Assembly: GCA_002426755.1 (NCBI GenBank)
Contig: DINI01000007.1
Location: 1-38,139, forward strand
Direction of reading: 5' to 3'
Source of the DNA: Flavobacteriaceae bacterium UBA5544
Lineage (GTDB): Bacteria > Bacteroidota > Bacteroidia > Flavobacteriales > Flavobacteriaceae
DNA: 38,139 nt
The notes beneath the pieces were generated by a model, which made no database searches, was not told the DNA's origin, and was given only the letters and a program-made list of their open reading frames with translations. A program made the position numbers and the translations under genes. Of this stretch, positions 1 through 7,416 are shown piece by piece (the first letter of the stretch is position 1; each line of letters starts with the position of its first letter).

Positions 1-572
1 AGCAGAGCGGCACCTATGTCGTGGAGGTGACCAATACCGCCACGGGCTGCGTGAACCTGGACAGTGCCGTTGTGGAGGACAGCTCGCCGCCGGTGATAGT
101 GGTCGAGGTCGCCACACAAGCTTTTTCGGAAAACCACGTTATAACAGCGGTGGCCAGCGGAGAGGGCGAGTACGAGTACAGCCTTGACGGGGGGCCTTGG
201 CAGCAGAGCGGCACCTTTGTGGACGTCACCTTCGGGGATCACACGGTCACCGCCAGGGACACCAACGGCTGCGGGGAGGCCAGCGGCACGGTCACGGTGC
301 TGGACTACCCGCACTTTTTCACCCCGAACGGGGACGGCAGGAACGAAACGTGGAACATTGTCGGATTTGCGGGTCGACCGAGCGCAAAAATTTATATCTT
401 TGACAGGTTCGGGAAACTGTTGAAGCAGATCAGCCCGTCGGGCGCGGGGTGGAACGGCACCTACAACGGGGAGCCGATGCCGTCGAGCGACTATTGGTTC
501 ACCGTCGAGTACAGCGAGCCGTCAACGGGACAGCCCAAACAGTTTAGGGCACATTTTACTTTGAAACGATAA
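1..572 (+). CDS. T9SS type B sorted adhesin, C-terminal end (5' partial)
   Basis: The reading frame is open from base 3, so the window holds only the C-terminal 189 or so residues of a larger secreted protein. Bases about 1-300 encode Ig-like/SprB-type repeat material: the pattern SGT-(Y/F)-V-x-V-T recurs 67 codons apart, and each copy ends near a TxxGC segment. Bases about 303-569 encode a gliding-motility-associated C-terminal domain: FFTPNGDGRNETWNI, then IYIFDRFGKLL, WNGTYNG and a final FTLKR. In this family that domain directs export through the type IX secretion system and is classed as type B. The next gene, 10 bases on, is a PorP/SprF-like partner, which fits the known pairing. The gene is strikingly GC-rich (38 of the first 60 bases are G or C) against about 38 percent in its neighbour. 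The adhesin role is inferred; the sorting domain is clear. Confidence 0.9.
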   Translation, partial: QSGTYVVEVTNTATGCVNLDSAVVEDSSPPVIVVEVATQAFSENHVITAVASGEGEYEYSLDGGPWQQSGTFVDVTFGDHTVTARDTNGCGEASGTVTVLDYPHFFTPNGDGRNETWNIVGFAGRPSAKIYIFDRFGKLLKQISPSGAGWNGTYNGEPMPSSDYWFTVEYSEPSTGQPKQFRAHFTLKR

Positions 573-582
573 AAGAATCAAC

Positions 583-1596
583 ATGAATTTAAAAAGATTT
601 TGTTTAATAGCATTTACAGGATTAGTGACTCAAATTGGACTAGCTCAAGAAGGGTTGCCAATTTATTCAGATTATTTAACAGATAATTATTATTTAATCC
701 ATCCATCTATGGCAGGTGTTGCCAATTGCGCTAAAGTTAGATTGACTGCGCGTAAACAATGGTTCGGGCAGGATGATGCGCCCGCCTTACAAACATTGAG
801 TATTAATGGTAGGATTGGTGAATCTCCATCTGCTATTGGAGCAATTGTATATAATGACAAGAATGGCTACCATTCGCAAACAGGTGCTTCATTGACTTAT
901 GCACACCATTTGATGTTCTCAAGAAATGAAATCGATTTGAATATGCTTTCTTTTGGTTTGAGCGCGGGGTTCATTCAATATAAACTTGATGAAACATCTT
1001 TTTACCCTGATGGGGCTGATGACCCACTTATTGCAGGGATAGAGCAAAGTTCTACCAACTTCAATATTGATTTTGGCTTTTCATATCACTTTATAAATTT
1101 TTACGCACATGCGACTGTAAAAAACGTGCTTAATAATGACGGAATTAATTCAAATGAGAATGGTTTATACAGATTCGATAATTTAAGAACATTCTTATTT
1201 TCTGCAGGAAATACATTTAGTAAGTTTGGAAGTGAATGGAGCTACGAACCTTCTATTATGTTTCTTTATAAAGATGGAACCAAAGAATCTTCTATTGATT
1301 TAAATGGGAAAGTATATAAAGAAATGGATTTTGGAAAACTTTGGGGAGGTTTATCTTATAGAAGAAGTCTTGATGGAGCTGAATTTTTGGATGAAACTGG
1401 CGTAAGCAGTCAAAAACTACAATACATTACGCCTTTTGTTGGAGTTGATTATAAACAATTTGTTTTTGCTTATACATATTCTTACCAAGCGAATTCTGTT
1501 GTGTTCAACAATGGCGGGTTTCATCAATTAACCATTGGATATAATTTCAATTGTAGAAGAGAGAAATACGAATGTAACTGTCCTGCTGTAAATTGA
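583..1596 (+). CDS. PorP/SprF family type IX secretion system membrane protein
   Basis: This 337-residue protein has a signal peptide (hydrophobic residues about 5-20, ending at LAQ). It then shows the family's opening pattern, in which a PIYSDYL segment is followed by a short stretch reaching HPSMAGV. The rest alternates short beta strands, as expected for an outer-membrane barrel of the PorP/SprF family. In Flavobacterium, SprF is needed for secretion of SprB, and SprF-like proteins are generally paired with type B sorted adhesins. Here it follows such an adhesin by 10 bases, so co-transcription and a dedicated export role are likely. It ends in a cysteine-rich tail (CRREKYECNC). GC content falls sharply compared with the upstream gene. 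The family call is firm; the specific partner is inferred from position. Confidence 0.9.
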   Translation: MNLKRFCLIAFTGLVTQIGLAQEGLPIYSDYLTDNYYLIHPSMAGVANCAKVRLTARKQWFGQDDAPALQTLSINGRIGESPSAIGAIVYNDKNGYHSQTGASLTYAHHLMFSRNEIDLNMLSFGLSAGFIQYKLDETSFYPDGADDPLIAGIEQSSTNFNIDFGFSYHFINFYAHATVKNVLNNDGINSNENGLYRFDNLRTFLFSAGNTFSKFGSEWSYEPSIMFLYKDGTKESSIDLNGKVYKEMDFGKLWGGLSYRRSLDGAEFLDETGVSSQKLQYITPFVGVDYKQFVFAYTYSYQANSVVFNNGGFHQLTIGYNFNCRREKYECNCPAVN

Positions 1597-1678
1597 GCTA
1601 CATGATACCTGCATTTTATGTTCTTGATAAACAGATTTTGTACTAATGTATTAGAAAATAAAGTTGTTATAAAAAATA

Positions 1679-1708
1679 AAAAAGCCTTACACTATTGTAA
1701 GGCTTTTT
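1679..1708. terminator. Bidirectional intrinsic terminator
   Basis: A perfect 12-bp stem (1679-1690 with 1697-1708) closes a 6-base loop. An A run lies on the left and a T run on the right, so it can stop transcription from the PorP/SprF gene on the plus strand and from the tRNA pair on the minus strand. Confidence 0.85.
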
Positions 1709-1711
1709 AAG

Positions 1712-1795
1712 TACTCAAGGCGGGACTTGAACCCGCACGCCCTAATGGGCACAGGATTTTAAGTCCGGCGTGTCTACCAATTCCACCACTTGAGC
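1712..1795 (-). tRNA. tRNA-Leu (anticodon TAA)
   Basis: The reverse complement begins GCTCAAGTGGTGGAATTGG and ends with the pairing CTTGAGT plus discriminator A. The anticodon loop CTTAAAA places TAA at 1759-1761, which reads UUA leucine codons. The T arm has GGTTCAAGTCCC. The length of 84 nt with a long variable arm (GTGCCCATTAGGGCGT region) is typical of a class II leucine tRNA. The 3' CCA is not encoded. It lies 16 bases downstream of tRNA-Gly and is probably co-transcribed with it. Confidence 0.96.
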
Positions 1796-1811
1796 AAATT
1801 TTGGACTGGTA

Positions 1812-1887
1812 TGGAGCGAAAAACGGGATTCGAACCCGCGACCTCCACCTTGGCAAGGTGGCGCTCTACCAACTGAGCTATTTTCGC
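1812..1887 (-). tRNA. tRNA-Gly (anticodon GCC)
   Basis: The reverse complement starts GCGAAAATAGCTCAGTTGG. It has the anticodon arm CACCTTGCCAAGGTG with anticodon GCC, then the T arm GGGTTCGAATCCC. The acceptor stem GCGAAAA pairs with TTTTCGC, followed by discriminator T and an encoded CCA (1812-1814), giving 76 nt in all. It is the first gene of a two-tRNA minus-strand unit. Confidence 0.97.
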
Positions 1888-1925
1888 GTTAAATAATTTT
1901 ATGAACGTTGCGCTAATTGCGAGGG

Positions 1926-1955
1926 CAAATTTAATACATTTCTTAAAATACCAAA
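1926..1955 (-). promoter_or_regulatory. Bacteroidota-type promoter of the tRNA-Gly/tRNA-Leu unit
   Basis: On the minus strand TTTG (1952-1955) is followed after 18 bases by TAAATTTG (1926-1933). This is an exact match to the -7 consensus TAnnTTTG at a normal spacing. The predicted start near 1919 leaves a short leader before the tRNA-Gly 5' end at 1887. Confidence 0.65.
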
Positions 1956-1983
1956 GCCTTTTTCTTTAAAAAATTGCAATTTT

Positions 1984-4596
1984 TCAGGCGCGCTTCTTTT
2001 TCAATAACATACGCTTGATTTCGTTGAGTTTCATCAAGGCTTCTACTGGTGTCAGCGTGTCTATATCGATGTTGACGATTTCCTCCTTAATGCATTCCAA
2101 AAGCGGGTCGTCAAGTTTGAAAAAACTTAACTGCATATCGTTTTCCAAGGTTCTGACTTTATTGGTCAACTCTTCGCTACTATGTGATTTTTCAAGTTGT
2201 TTTAGGATTTTATTCGCACGAGAAATGACTTGTTGTGGCATCCCAGCCATTTTTGCGACATGGATACCAAAACTGTGCTCACTGCCTCCTTCAACCAATT
2301 TACGCAAAAACAAAACATTATCTTTCAATTCCTTGACAGACACATTGAAATTCTTGATCCGCTTAAAGGTTTCGGTCATTTCATTCAACTCGTGATAATG
2401 AGTTGCGAAAAGAGTCTTTGCTTTACTTGGATGTTCATGCAAATATTCGCTGATCGCCCAAGCAATGGAAATTCCATCATAAGTACTTGTTCCACGACCA
2501 ATTTCATCCAACAGCACCAAACTCCGGTCTGAAATATTATTCAAAATGGAAGCTGTTTCATTCATCTCCACCATAAAAGTCGATTCGCCCATCGAGATGT
2601 TATCGCTTGCTCCAACTCTGGTAAATATTTTATCCGTCAATCCAATCGTCGCAGCTTCTGCAGGCACAAAACTTCCCATTTGTGCTAATAACACAATCAA
2701 AGCAGTTTGACGTAAAATAGCGGACTTACCAGACATGTTTGGCCCCGTAATCATAATGATTTGTTGGGAATCTCTATCCAAAAACACATCATTGGCGATA
2801 TACGGTTCGCTATGTGGTAATTGCTTTTCAATGACTGGATGGCGTCCATTTTTTATGTTTAGAGCATACGACTCATCAACTTTTGGTCGTGCGTAGTTGT
2901 TTTCTTTTGCCAATTGGGCAAAACCAGATAAACAATCGAGTTGAGCAATCAAGGCAGCATTCTTCTGCACTTCTGGAATGAATTGTGTCATCCAACCCAC
3001 CAATTCGGCAAACAAACGTTGCTCAATTTCCAAAATTCGTTCTTCGGCTCCAAGTATTTTGGTTTCGTATTCCTTTAATTCTTCCGTAATATAGCGCTCG
3101 GCATTGACCAAAGTTTGCTTACGAATCCAATCGTGTGGAATTTTATCTTTTTGCGAATGGCGTACTTCGATATAATAGCCAAAGACATTATTGGAAGAAA
3201 TCTTAAGGGAAGTGATACCTGTTCGTTCACTTTCGCGCTCCAGCATGTTATCGAGATAGTCTTTTCCCGAAGTAGCCAAACCTCGCAGTTCTTTTAAATC
3301 TGAATTATAATCCGAAGAAATCGTATTTCCTTTTAGAATATTAACTGGTGCTTCTTCATTCAAGGTCGCTTTGATGCGTTGACGTAGTTCTTCACACAAT
3401 TCCAAAGCATTCCCAATAGATTGTAAAGCCTTATTATCAGATTGGGTCGTCAATGCCTGAATCGGAACAATTGCTTCCAAAGCATTCTTGAGTTGAACAA
3501 CTTCTCGTGGACTGATTTTATTCGTTGCCACTTTCGAAATCAAACGTTCGATATCACCAATTTTTTTGATTTGGTTTTGGAGCTTTGTCAACAGCATAGA
3601 TTCCTTCAAAAAGAAATCAACTACATCATGACGTTTGTTTATTTTTTCAATATCCACTAATGGCAATGCCAACCAACGTTTCAGCAAACGTCCTCCCATT
3701 GGTGAATTCGTCTTGTCAATGACATCAATAAGTGTCACCGCATTTTGATTATAGGAATGATATAATTCCAAATTCTTGATGGTGAAACGGTCCATCCAAA
3801 CGTGTTCATTTTGTGTGATACGTTGGATCGATGTGATGTGCTGTAATTGATGATGCTGCGTTTCGCCCAGATAATGCAAAATCGCTCCTGAAGCGACAAT
3901 GCCTTCATACAACTCATCAATCCCAAAACCTTTTAAGGATTTTGTGTTGAAATGTTTAAGTAAAGTTTCATTGGCATAATCATCCTGAAACACCCAATCT
4001 TCCATAAAGAAACTATGGAATTGGTTGCCAAAGGTTTTTGTGAATTCGTTCTTTTTTGGTTTGGAAATCAACACTTCACTCGGGTTGAAATTTTGAAGCA
4101 ACTTATCGACATATTCCTCATTGCCTTGCGAGATTAAAAACTCGCCTGTAGACACATCCAAAAACGAAACGCCAACATACTTCTGACCAAAATACACCGC
4201 AGCCAAAAAATTATTGGTTTTGGAATGTAAAATATCATCGTTCAAGGCGACGCCTGGCGTTACCAATTCTGTGACACCACGTTTTACAATGGTTTTGGTT
4301 TGTTTTGGATCTTCAAGTTGATCGCAAATCGCGACGCGACATCCAGCTTTTACCAATTTTGGCAAATAGGTATTCAGGGAATGGTGTGGGAAACCAGCCA
4401 ATTCCGTTTCGGTTTCACTTCCAGCACCACGCTTTGTTAACACAATATCCAATATTTTGGAAGCTTTGACAGCATCTTCACCAAAGGTTTCGTAAAAATC
4501 GCCCACACGAAACAACAACAGCGCATCAGGGTACTTTGCCTTGATGGTATTGTATTGTTTCATTAAAGGCGTTTCTTTTTTTGCTTTTTTGGCCAA
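1984..4596 (-). CDS. mutS: DNA mismatch repair protein MutS
   Basis: This 870-residue, full-length MutS recognises base mismatches and small loops and recruits MutL using ATP. The N-terminal mismatch-binding motif GDFYETF places the stacking Phe and the Glu at residues 34 and 36. Connector, lever and clamp domains follow. The ABC-type ATPase starts near residue 600, with Walker A GPNMSGKS at about 616-623 and a Walker B region VLLDEIGRGTSTYDG. A helical C-terminal extension rich in Lys and Glu ends at KKKRA. The ATG at 4596 is directly supported by MAKKAKKETPLMKQYN, which aligns with the family N-terminus. It stands alone: the next minus-strand genes are the tRNAs with their own promoter, and upstream is a repeat-like intergenic region. 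A weak -7 match (TACTTTAG) lies near 4650. Confidence 0.98.
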   Translation of the reverse strand: MAKKAKKETPLMKQYNTIKAKYPDALLLFRVGDFYETFGEDAVKASKILDIVLTKRGAGSETETELAGFPHHSLNTYLPKLVKAGCRVAICDQLEDPKQTKTIVKRGVTELVTPGVALNDDILHSKTNNFLAAVYFGQKYVGVSFLDVSTGEFLISQGNEEYVDKLLQNFNPSEVLISKPKKNEFTKTFGNQFHSFFMEDWVFQDDYANETLLKHFNTKSLKGFGIDELYEGIVASGAILHYLGETQHHQLQHITSIQRITQNEHVWMDRFTIKNLELYHSYNQNAVTLIDVIDKTNSPMGGRLLKRWLALPLVDIEKINKRHDVVDFFLKESMLLTKLQNQIKKIGDIERLISKVATNKISPREVVQLKNALEAIVPIQALTTQSDNKALQSIGNALELCEELRQRIKATLNEEAPVNILKGNTISSDYNSDLKELRGLATSGKDYLDNMLERESERTGITSLKISSNNVFGYYIEVRHSQKDKIPHDWIRKQTLVNAERYITEELKEYETKILGAEERILEIEQRLFAELVGWMTQFIPEVQKNAALIAQLDCLSGFAQLAKENNYARPKVDESYALNIKNGRHPVIEKQLPHSEPYIANDVFLDRDSQQIIMITGPNMSGKSAILRQTALIVLLAQMGSFVPAEAATIGLTDKIFTRVGASDNISMGESTFMVEMNETASILNNISDRSLVLLDEIGRGTSTYDGISIAWAISEYLHEHPSKAKTLFATHYHELNEMTETFKRIKNFNVSVKELKDNVLFLRKLVEGGSEHSFGIHVAKMAGMPQQVISRANKILKQLEKSHSSEELTNKVRTLENDMQLSFFKLDDPLLECIKEEIVNIDIDTLTPVEALMKLNEIKRMLLKKKRA

Positions 4597-4732
4597 TGGA
4601 ATTGTGTGTTTAAAATTGTATGTTTGTCATTGACAAATAAGGATTGCTAAAGTACTTATTATTTGATGTTTCTTAAAACGGAATACGGATAAGTTATTTA
4701 CAATTGTTGATAATTAGAGCTTAAAAAGGTTT

Positions 4733-4870
4733 GCCACCAATACACTAATGTTTTTTCTTTTAGCTACTTGTGAAAAAGCTATAACAAATAGTCACACCGA
4801 GGTTTCACAGCGTCGCACAGAGAAAAAAGTGTTTGAGAATGTTTTAAATCAGCATTCGTGTATTCGTGGC
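4733..4870. repeat. Inverted-repeat (MITE-like) intergenic element
   Basis: The left arm (4733-4750, GCCACCAATACACTAATG) and right arm (4853-4870, CATTCGTGTATTCGTGGC) are inverted copies matching at 16 of 18 positions, separated by 102 bases. The interior has a CACACCGAGG / CACAG-rich segment. It encodes no plausible protein. The right arm overlaps a possible upstream GTG start of the TrmH-family gene, so that start is unlikely. No clear target-site duplication is visible. Confidence 0.55.
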
Positions 4871-4883
4871 TAAAAAAACAAAG

Positions 4884-5417
4884 ATGCGCAAACTAAAAAA
4901 CAGAGAACTCGACCGTTTGAGTGTCGAGGAATTCAAACAGACCGAAAAAACACCCATCATCATCGTTTTGGACAACATCAGAAGTTTGAATAACATTGGT
5001 TCTGTCTTCCGAACTAGTGATGCATTTTTGATTGAAAAAATCTATTTGTGTGGTATTACAGCAACACCTCCCCATAAAGACATTCATAAAACGGCCTTGG
5101 GAAGCACCGAAACCGTGGCTTGGGAATATGTTGAAAACACTATCGACCTCATCGAAAAACTGAAATCTGAAAAGGTGATTGTCGCTTCTATCGAACAAGC
5201 TGAAAACGCTGTAATGCTCAATGAGTTTCAACCTCAAACCAATCAAAAATATGCTTTGGTGTTTGGCAATGAAGTGAAAGGTGTGTCACAAAAAGTAGTT
5301 TCTGCAAGTGATTTGATTCTGGAAATTCCGCAGTTTGGGACAAAACATTCCTTGAATATTTCGGTAAGTTGTGGTGTGGTGGTTTGGGATGTGTTTGCGA
5401 AGATGAAACGCACTTAA
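4884..5417 (+). CDS. TrmH/SpoU family RNA 2'-O-methyltransferase
   Basis: This 177-residue SPOUT-fold enzyme is predicted to transfer a methyl group from S-adenosylmethionine to a ribose 2'-OH in tRNA or rRNA. All three SpoU motifs are visible: motif 1 NIRSLNNIGSVFRTSDAF, with the catalytic Asn/Arg region; motif 2 ALVFGNEVKGVS; motif 3 LEIPQFGTKHSLNISVSCG. It is a minimal version with no N-terminal RNA-binding extension. The start at ATG 4884 (MRKLKNRELDRLS) fits the family. A longer frame could begin at GTG 4866, but that falls inside the inverted-repeat arm and adds only a lysine-rich stub. The stop codon overlaps that of the convergent folK fusion. The exact RNA target cannot be told from sequence. 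Confidence 0.9.
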   Translation: MRKLKNRELDRLSVEEFKQTEKTPIIIVLDNIRSLNNIGSVFRTSDAFLIEKIYLCGITATPPHKDIHKTALGSTETVAWEYVENTIDLIEKLKSEKVIVASIEQAENAVMLNEFQPQTNQKYALVFGNEVKGVSQKVVSASDLILEIPQFGTKHSLNISVSCGVVVWDVFAKMKRT

Positions 5418-6547
5418 CTCTCATTACAAATCTCACTCAAAATCCATAAATAATCCTCCCGACTTTCCACAAAATCCCGATTGGAGATATCAATAATCTT
5501 CACATTCAATTCCGTTTGATTTTTCAAAAATTCCAGATAACCTGAATTGATTTTATCCAAATATGCATTATCAATCTTCTGCTCATAATCGCGTCCACGC
5601 TTTTTGATGTTTTCTTGCAAGCGCTCTGTATTTTGGTACAAATAGACGTATAAATCTGGTTTGGCAATGTCTTTATACATCAAATAAAATAGTTTTCTGT
5701 AGAGCCTAAATTCATCTTCTGGCAAAGTGATTTTTGAGAAAATCAAGGATTTATAAATGTCGTAATCGCTCACCATAAAATCCTTGAACAAATCAAGTTG
5801 TGATAAATCATCACTGATTTGTTGGTAACGGTCTGCCAAAAAAGACATTTCTAGAGTAAAGGCGTAACGTTGAGGCTCTTCATAAAATTTCGGCAAAAAC
5901 GGATTGTCTGCAAAACGCTCCAAAATCAATTTGGCATTAAAATTATGGGATATTTTGTTGGCAAGACTGGTTTTTCCTGCACCAATATTTCCTTCGATGG
6001 CAATGTAATTATAATCCGAAAAACTGTATTGCTTCACAGGATTTTTCAGCCAAATATGGAAAGGTTCAACCACACTTTCATCAACACAGGCTTCCAAGAG
6101 TTCGGAAACTGTTTTTTTAAGCGTTGGATGTATCACAGAAGCTGCAATATCGTTCAAGGGCTGAAGCACAAATTTACGTTCACGCAATTTGATGTGAGGC
6201 ACCCGAAGCAACTTGGTATCCATGACCAATTCATCATAAAATATGATATCTAAATCAATCGTTCTTGAATCGTAGCCTGCAGTTGTGGTACGTATGCGAC
6301 CCAATGCTGTTTCGATGGCAAGCAATGTTTTCATCGTGTCTTCAGCAGATAGTGATGTTTCGACACTTATACAACAATTCAAAAAATCTTCGCCATCAAA
6401 ACCAATGGCTTCAGAATTATAGACTTTTGAAATCGACTGAACCGCTCCAATTTTCTCAAAAACAAGGTCCACAGCATCCTGAAGGTGTTTGAACCTGTCG
6501 CCTTTATTACTTCCAAGAGCTATGTAAACTTTGTGAGGTGCGTGCAT
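5414..6547 (-). CDS. folK: FolK (HPPK)-deoxynucleoside kinase fusion protein
   Basis: This 377-residue protein carries two enzymes. Residues about 5-140 are 6-hydroxymethyl-7,8-dihydropterin pyrophosphokinase of folate synthesis: YIALGSNKGDR, then FLNCCISVET, then SRTIDLDIIFYD with the two Mg-binding Asp of DLD, then VPHIKLRERKFVLQPL. Residues about 175-377 are a deoxynucleoside kinase: P-loop IEGNIGAGKTS, DRYQQ, and the lid region KKRGRDYEQ. It would phosphorylate deoxynucleosides for salvage. The ATG at 6547 is preferred; a TTG four codons earlier is open too. A good promoter lies 24 bases upstream. Its stop overlaps that of the convergent TrmH-family gene. Both active sites look intact. 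Similar fusions are, as far as I recall, found in other Flavobacteriia. Confidence 0.93.
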   Translation of the reverse strand: MHAPHKVYIALGSNKGDRFKHLQDAVDLVFEKIGAVQSISKVYNSEAIGFDGEDFLNCCISVETSLSAEDTMKTLLAIETALGRIRTTTAGYDSRTIDLDIIFYDELVMDTKLLRVPHIKLRERKFVLQPLNDIAASVIHPTLKKTVSELLEACVDESVVEPFHIWLKNPVKQYSFSDYNYIAIEGNIGAGKTSLANKISHNFNAKLILERFADNPFLPKFYEEPQRYAFTLEMSFLADRYQQISDDLSQLDLFKDFMVSDYDIYKSLIFSKITLPEDEFRLYRKLFYLMYKDIAKPDLYVYLYQNTERLQENIKKRGRDYEQKIDNAYLDKINSGYLEFLKNQTELNVKIIDISNRDFVESREDYLWILSEICNES

Positions 6548-6570
6548 AATTACTGCCAAAATAAAGAAAA

Positions 6571-6600
6571 CAAAATTACTTTGCAGTATATTTATGGCAA
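6571..6600 (-). promoter_or_regulatory. Promoter of the folK fusion gene
   Basis: On the minus strand TTG (6598-6600), a 19-base spacer and TAATTTTG (6571-6578) match the Bacteroidota housekeeping promoter exactly. The predicted start near 6564 gives a leader of about 17 bases to the ATG at 6547. Confidence 0.65.
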
Positions 6601-6615
6601 CAACTTATCCACAAT

Positions 6616-7320
6616 ATGATCCTAAAAGACAAACTTGCCGCACAACGTATTTACTTCCTGCTGGCTGCGTTATTTATTACGTCTTTAGTTGTTTCAAATT
6701 TGATTTTTCAGAAGTTTTTTTATTGGTATCCGTTTCATTTGGAATTGTTTGGGACCAAATTATTTGAAATTTCGGTTGGGATTTTGCCATATCCAGTTAC
6801 TTTTTTAATTACGGACTTAATCAGCGAAATTTATGGTAAAAAGCGTGCAAACGATGTTGTTGTGGTTGGAATTTTTGCGTCCTTATTCTCATTGGGAATT
6901 GTGCTGATATCCAATCACGTGCCAGCAACAAGTTGGTCTCCAGTAAATGATGAAATATTTTCGAAAGTGTTTGGAAGTACAGCAATTGCCGTAACGGCCA
7001 GTATGATGGCCTATTTGTTTGCTCAATTTATAGACATTCAAATCTATCATTTTTGGAAGCGCTTGACCAAGGGAAGACATTTATGGCTTCGTAATAATTT
7101 TTCGACCTTTTCATCCCAATTTGTTGATACTTTGACTATCTTAATCCTACTCTGTTCTTTTGGAATTATTGAATGGGATAAATTTTATGGATTGTTGATC
7201 AGTGGATTTTTGTTTAAAGCATTCATTGCTATTTGCGACACACCATTTTTATATTTGGGTGTGCATCTATTTAAAAAACGTTTCAATCTAAAAACAAACG
7301 AAGAAATTGAGCTTTTGTAA
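6616..7320 (+). CDS. yhhQ: Queuosine precursor transporter (YhhQ/VUT family)
   Basis: This 234-residue inner-membrane protein has about six hydrophobic segments. It is recognised by the family pattern ILPYPVTFLITDLISEIYGKK and the later segment NNFSTFSSQFVDT near residue 165. Members import queuosine precursors (preQ0/preQ1) for tRNA wobble modification. No queuosine synthesis genes are adjacent, so a salvage role here is inferred from the family. The ATG at 6616 follows the divergent folK promoter. A hairpin immediately after the stop may end the transcript. Confidence 0.9.
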   Translation: MILKDKLAAQRIYFLLAALFITSLVVSNLIFQKFFYWYPFHLELFGTKLFEISVGILPYPVTFLITDLISEIYGKKRANDVVVVGIFASLFSLGIVLISNHVPATSWSPVNDEIFSKVFGSTAIAVTASMMAYLFAQFIDIQIYHFWKRLTKGRHLWLRNNFSTFSSQFVDTLTILILLCSFGIIEWDKFYGLLISGFLFKAFIAICDTPFLYLGVHLFKKRFNLKTNEEIELL

Positions 7321-7352
7321 AACTGCTAAAGTTTTATTAAACTTTAACAGTT
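7321..7352 (+). terminator. Hairpin directly after yhhQ, possible weak terminator
   Basis: Arms 7321-7334 and 7339-7352 pair over 14 positions with one mismatch around a TATT loop. It begins right after the yhhQ stop codon. There is no long T run after it, so it may be a weak terminator, an RNA-stabilising hairpin or a protein site upstream of the AsmA-like gene. Confidence 0.4.
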
Positions 7353-7416
7353 CATCAACTTTTACCAACAACTTTGCGTATATATACATACCGAACTAAA
7401 ACTTTTTCTATTCTAT

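Noticed and set aside
2015..2532. Plus-strand frames opposite mutS
   Set aside because: They are shadows of the mutS reading frame with no recognisable domains.
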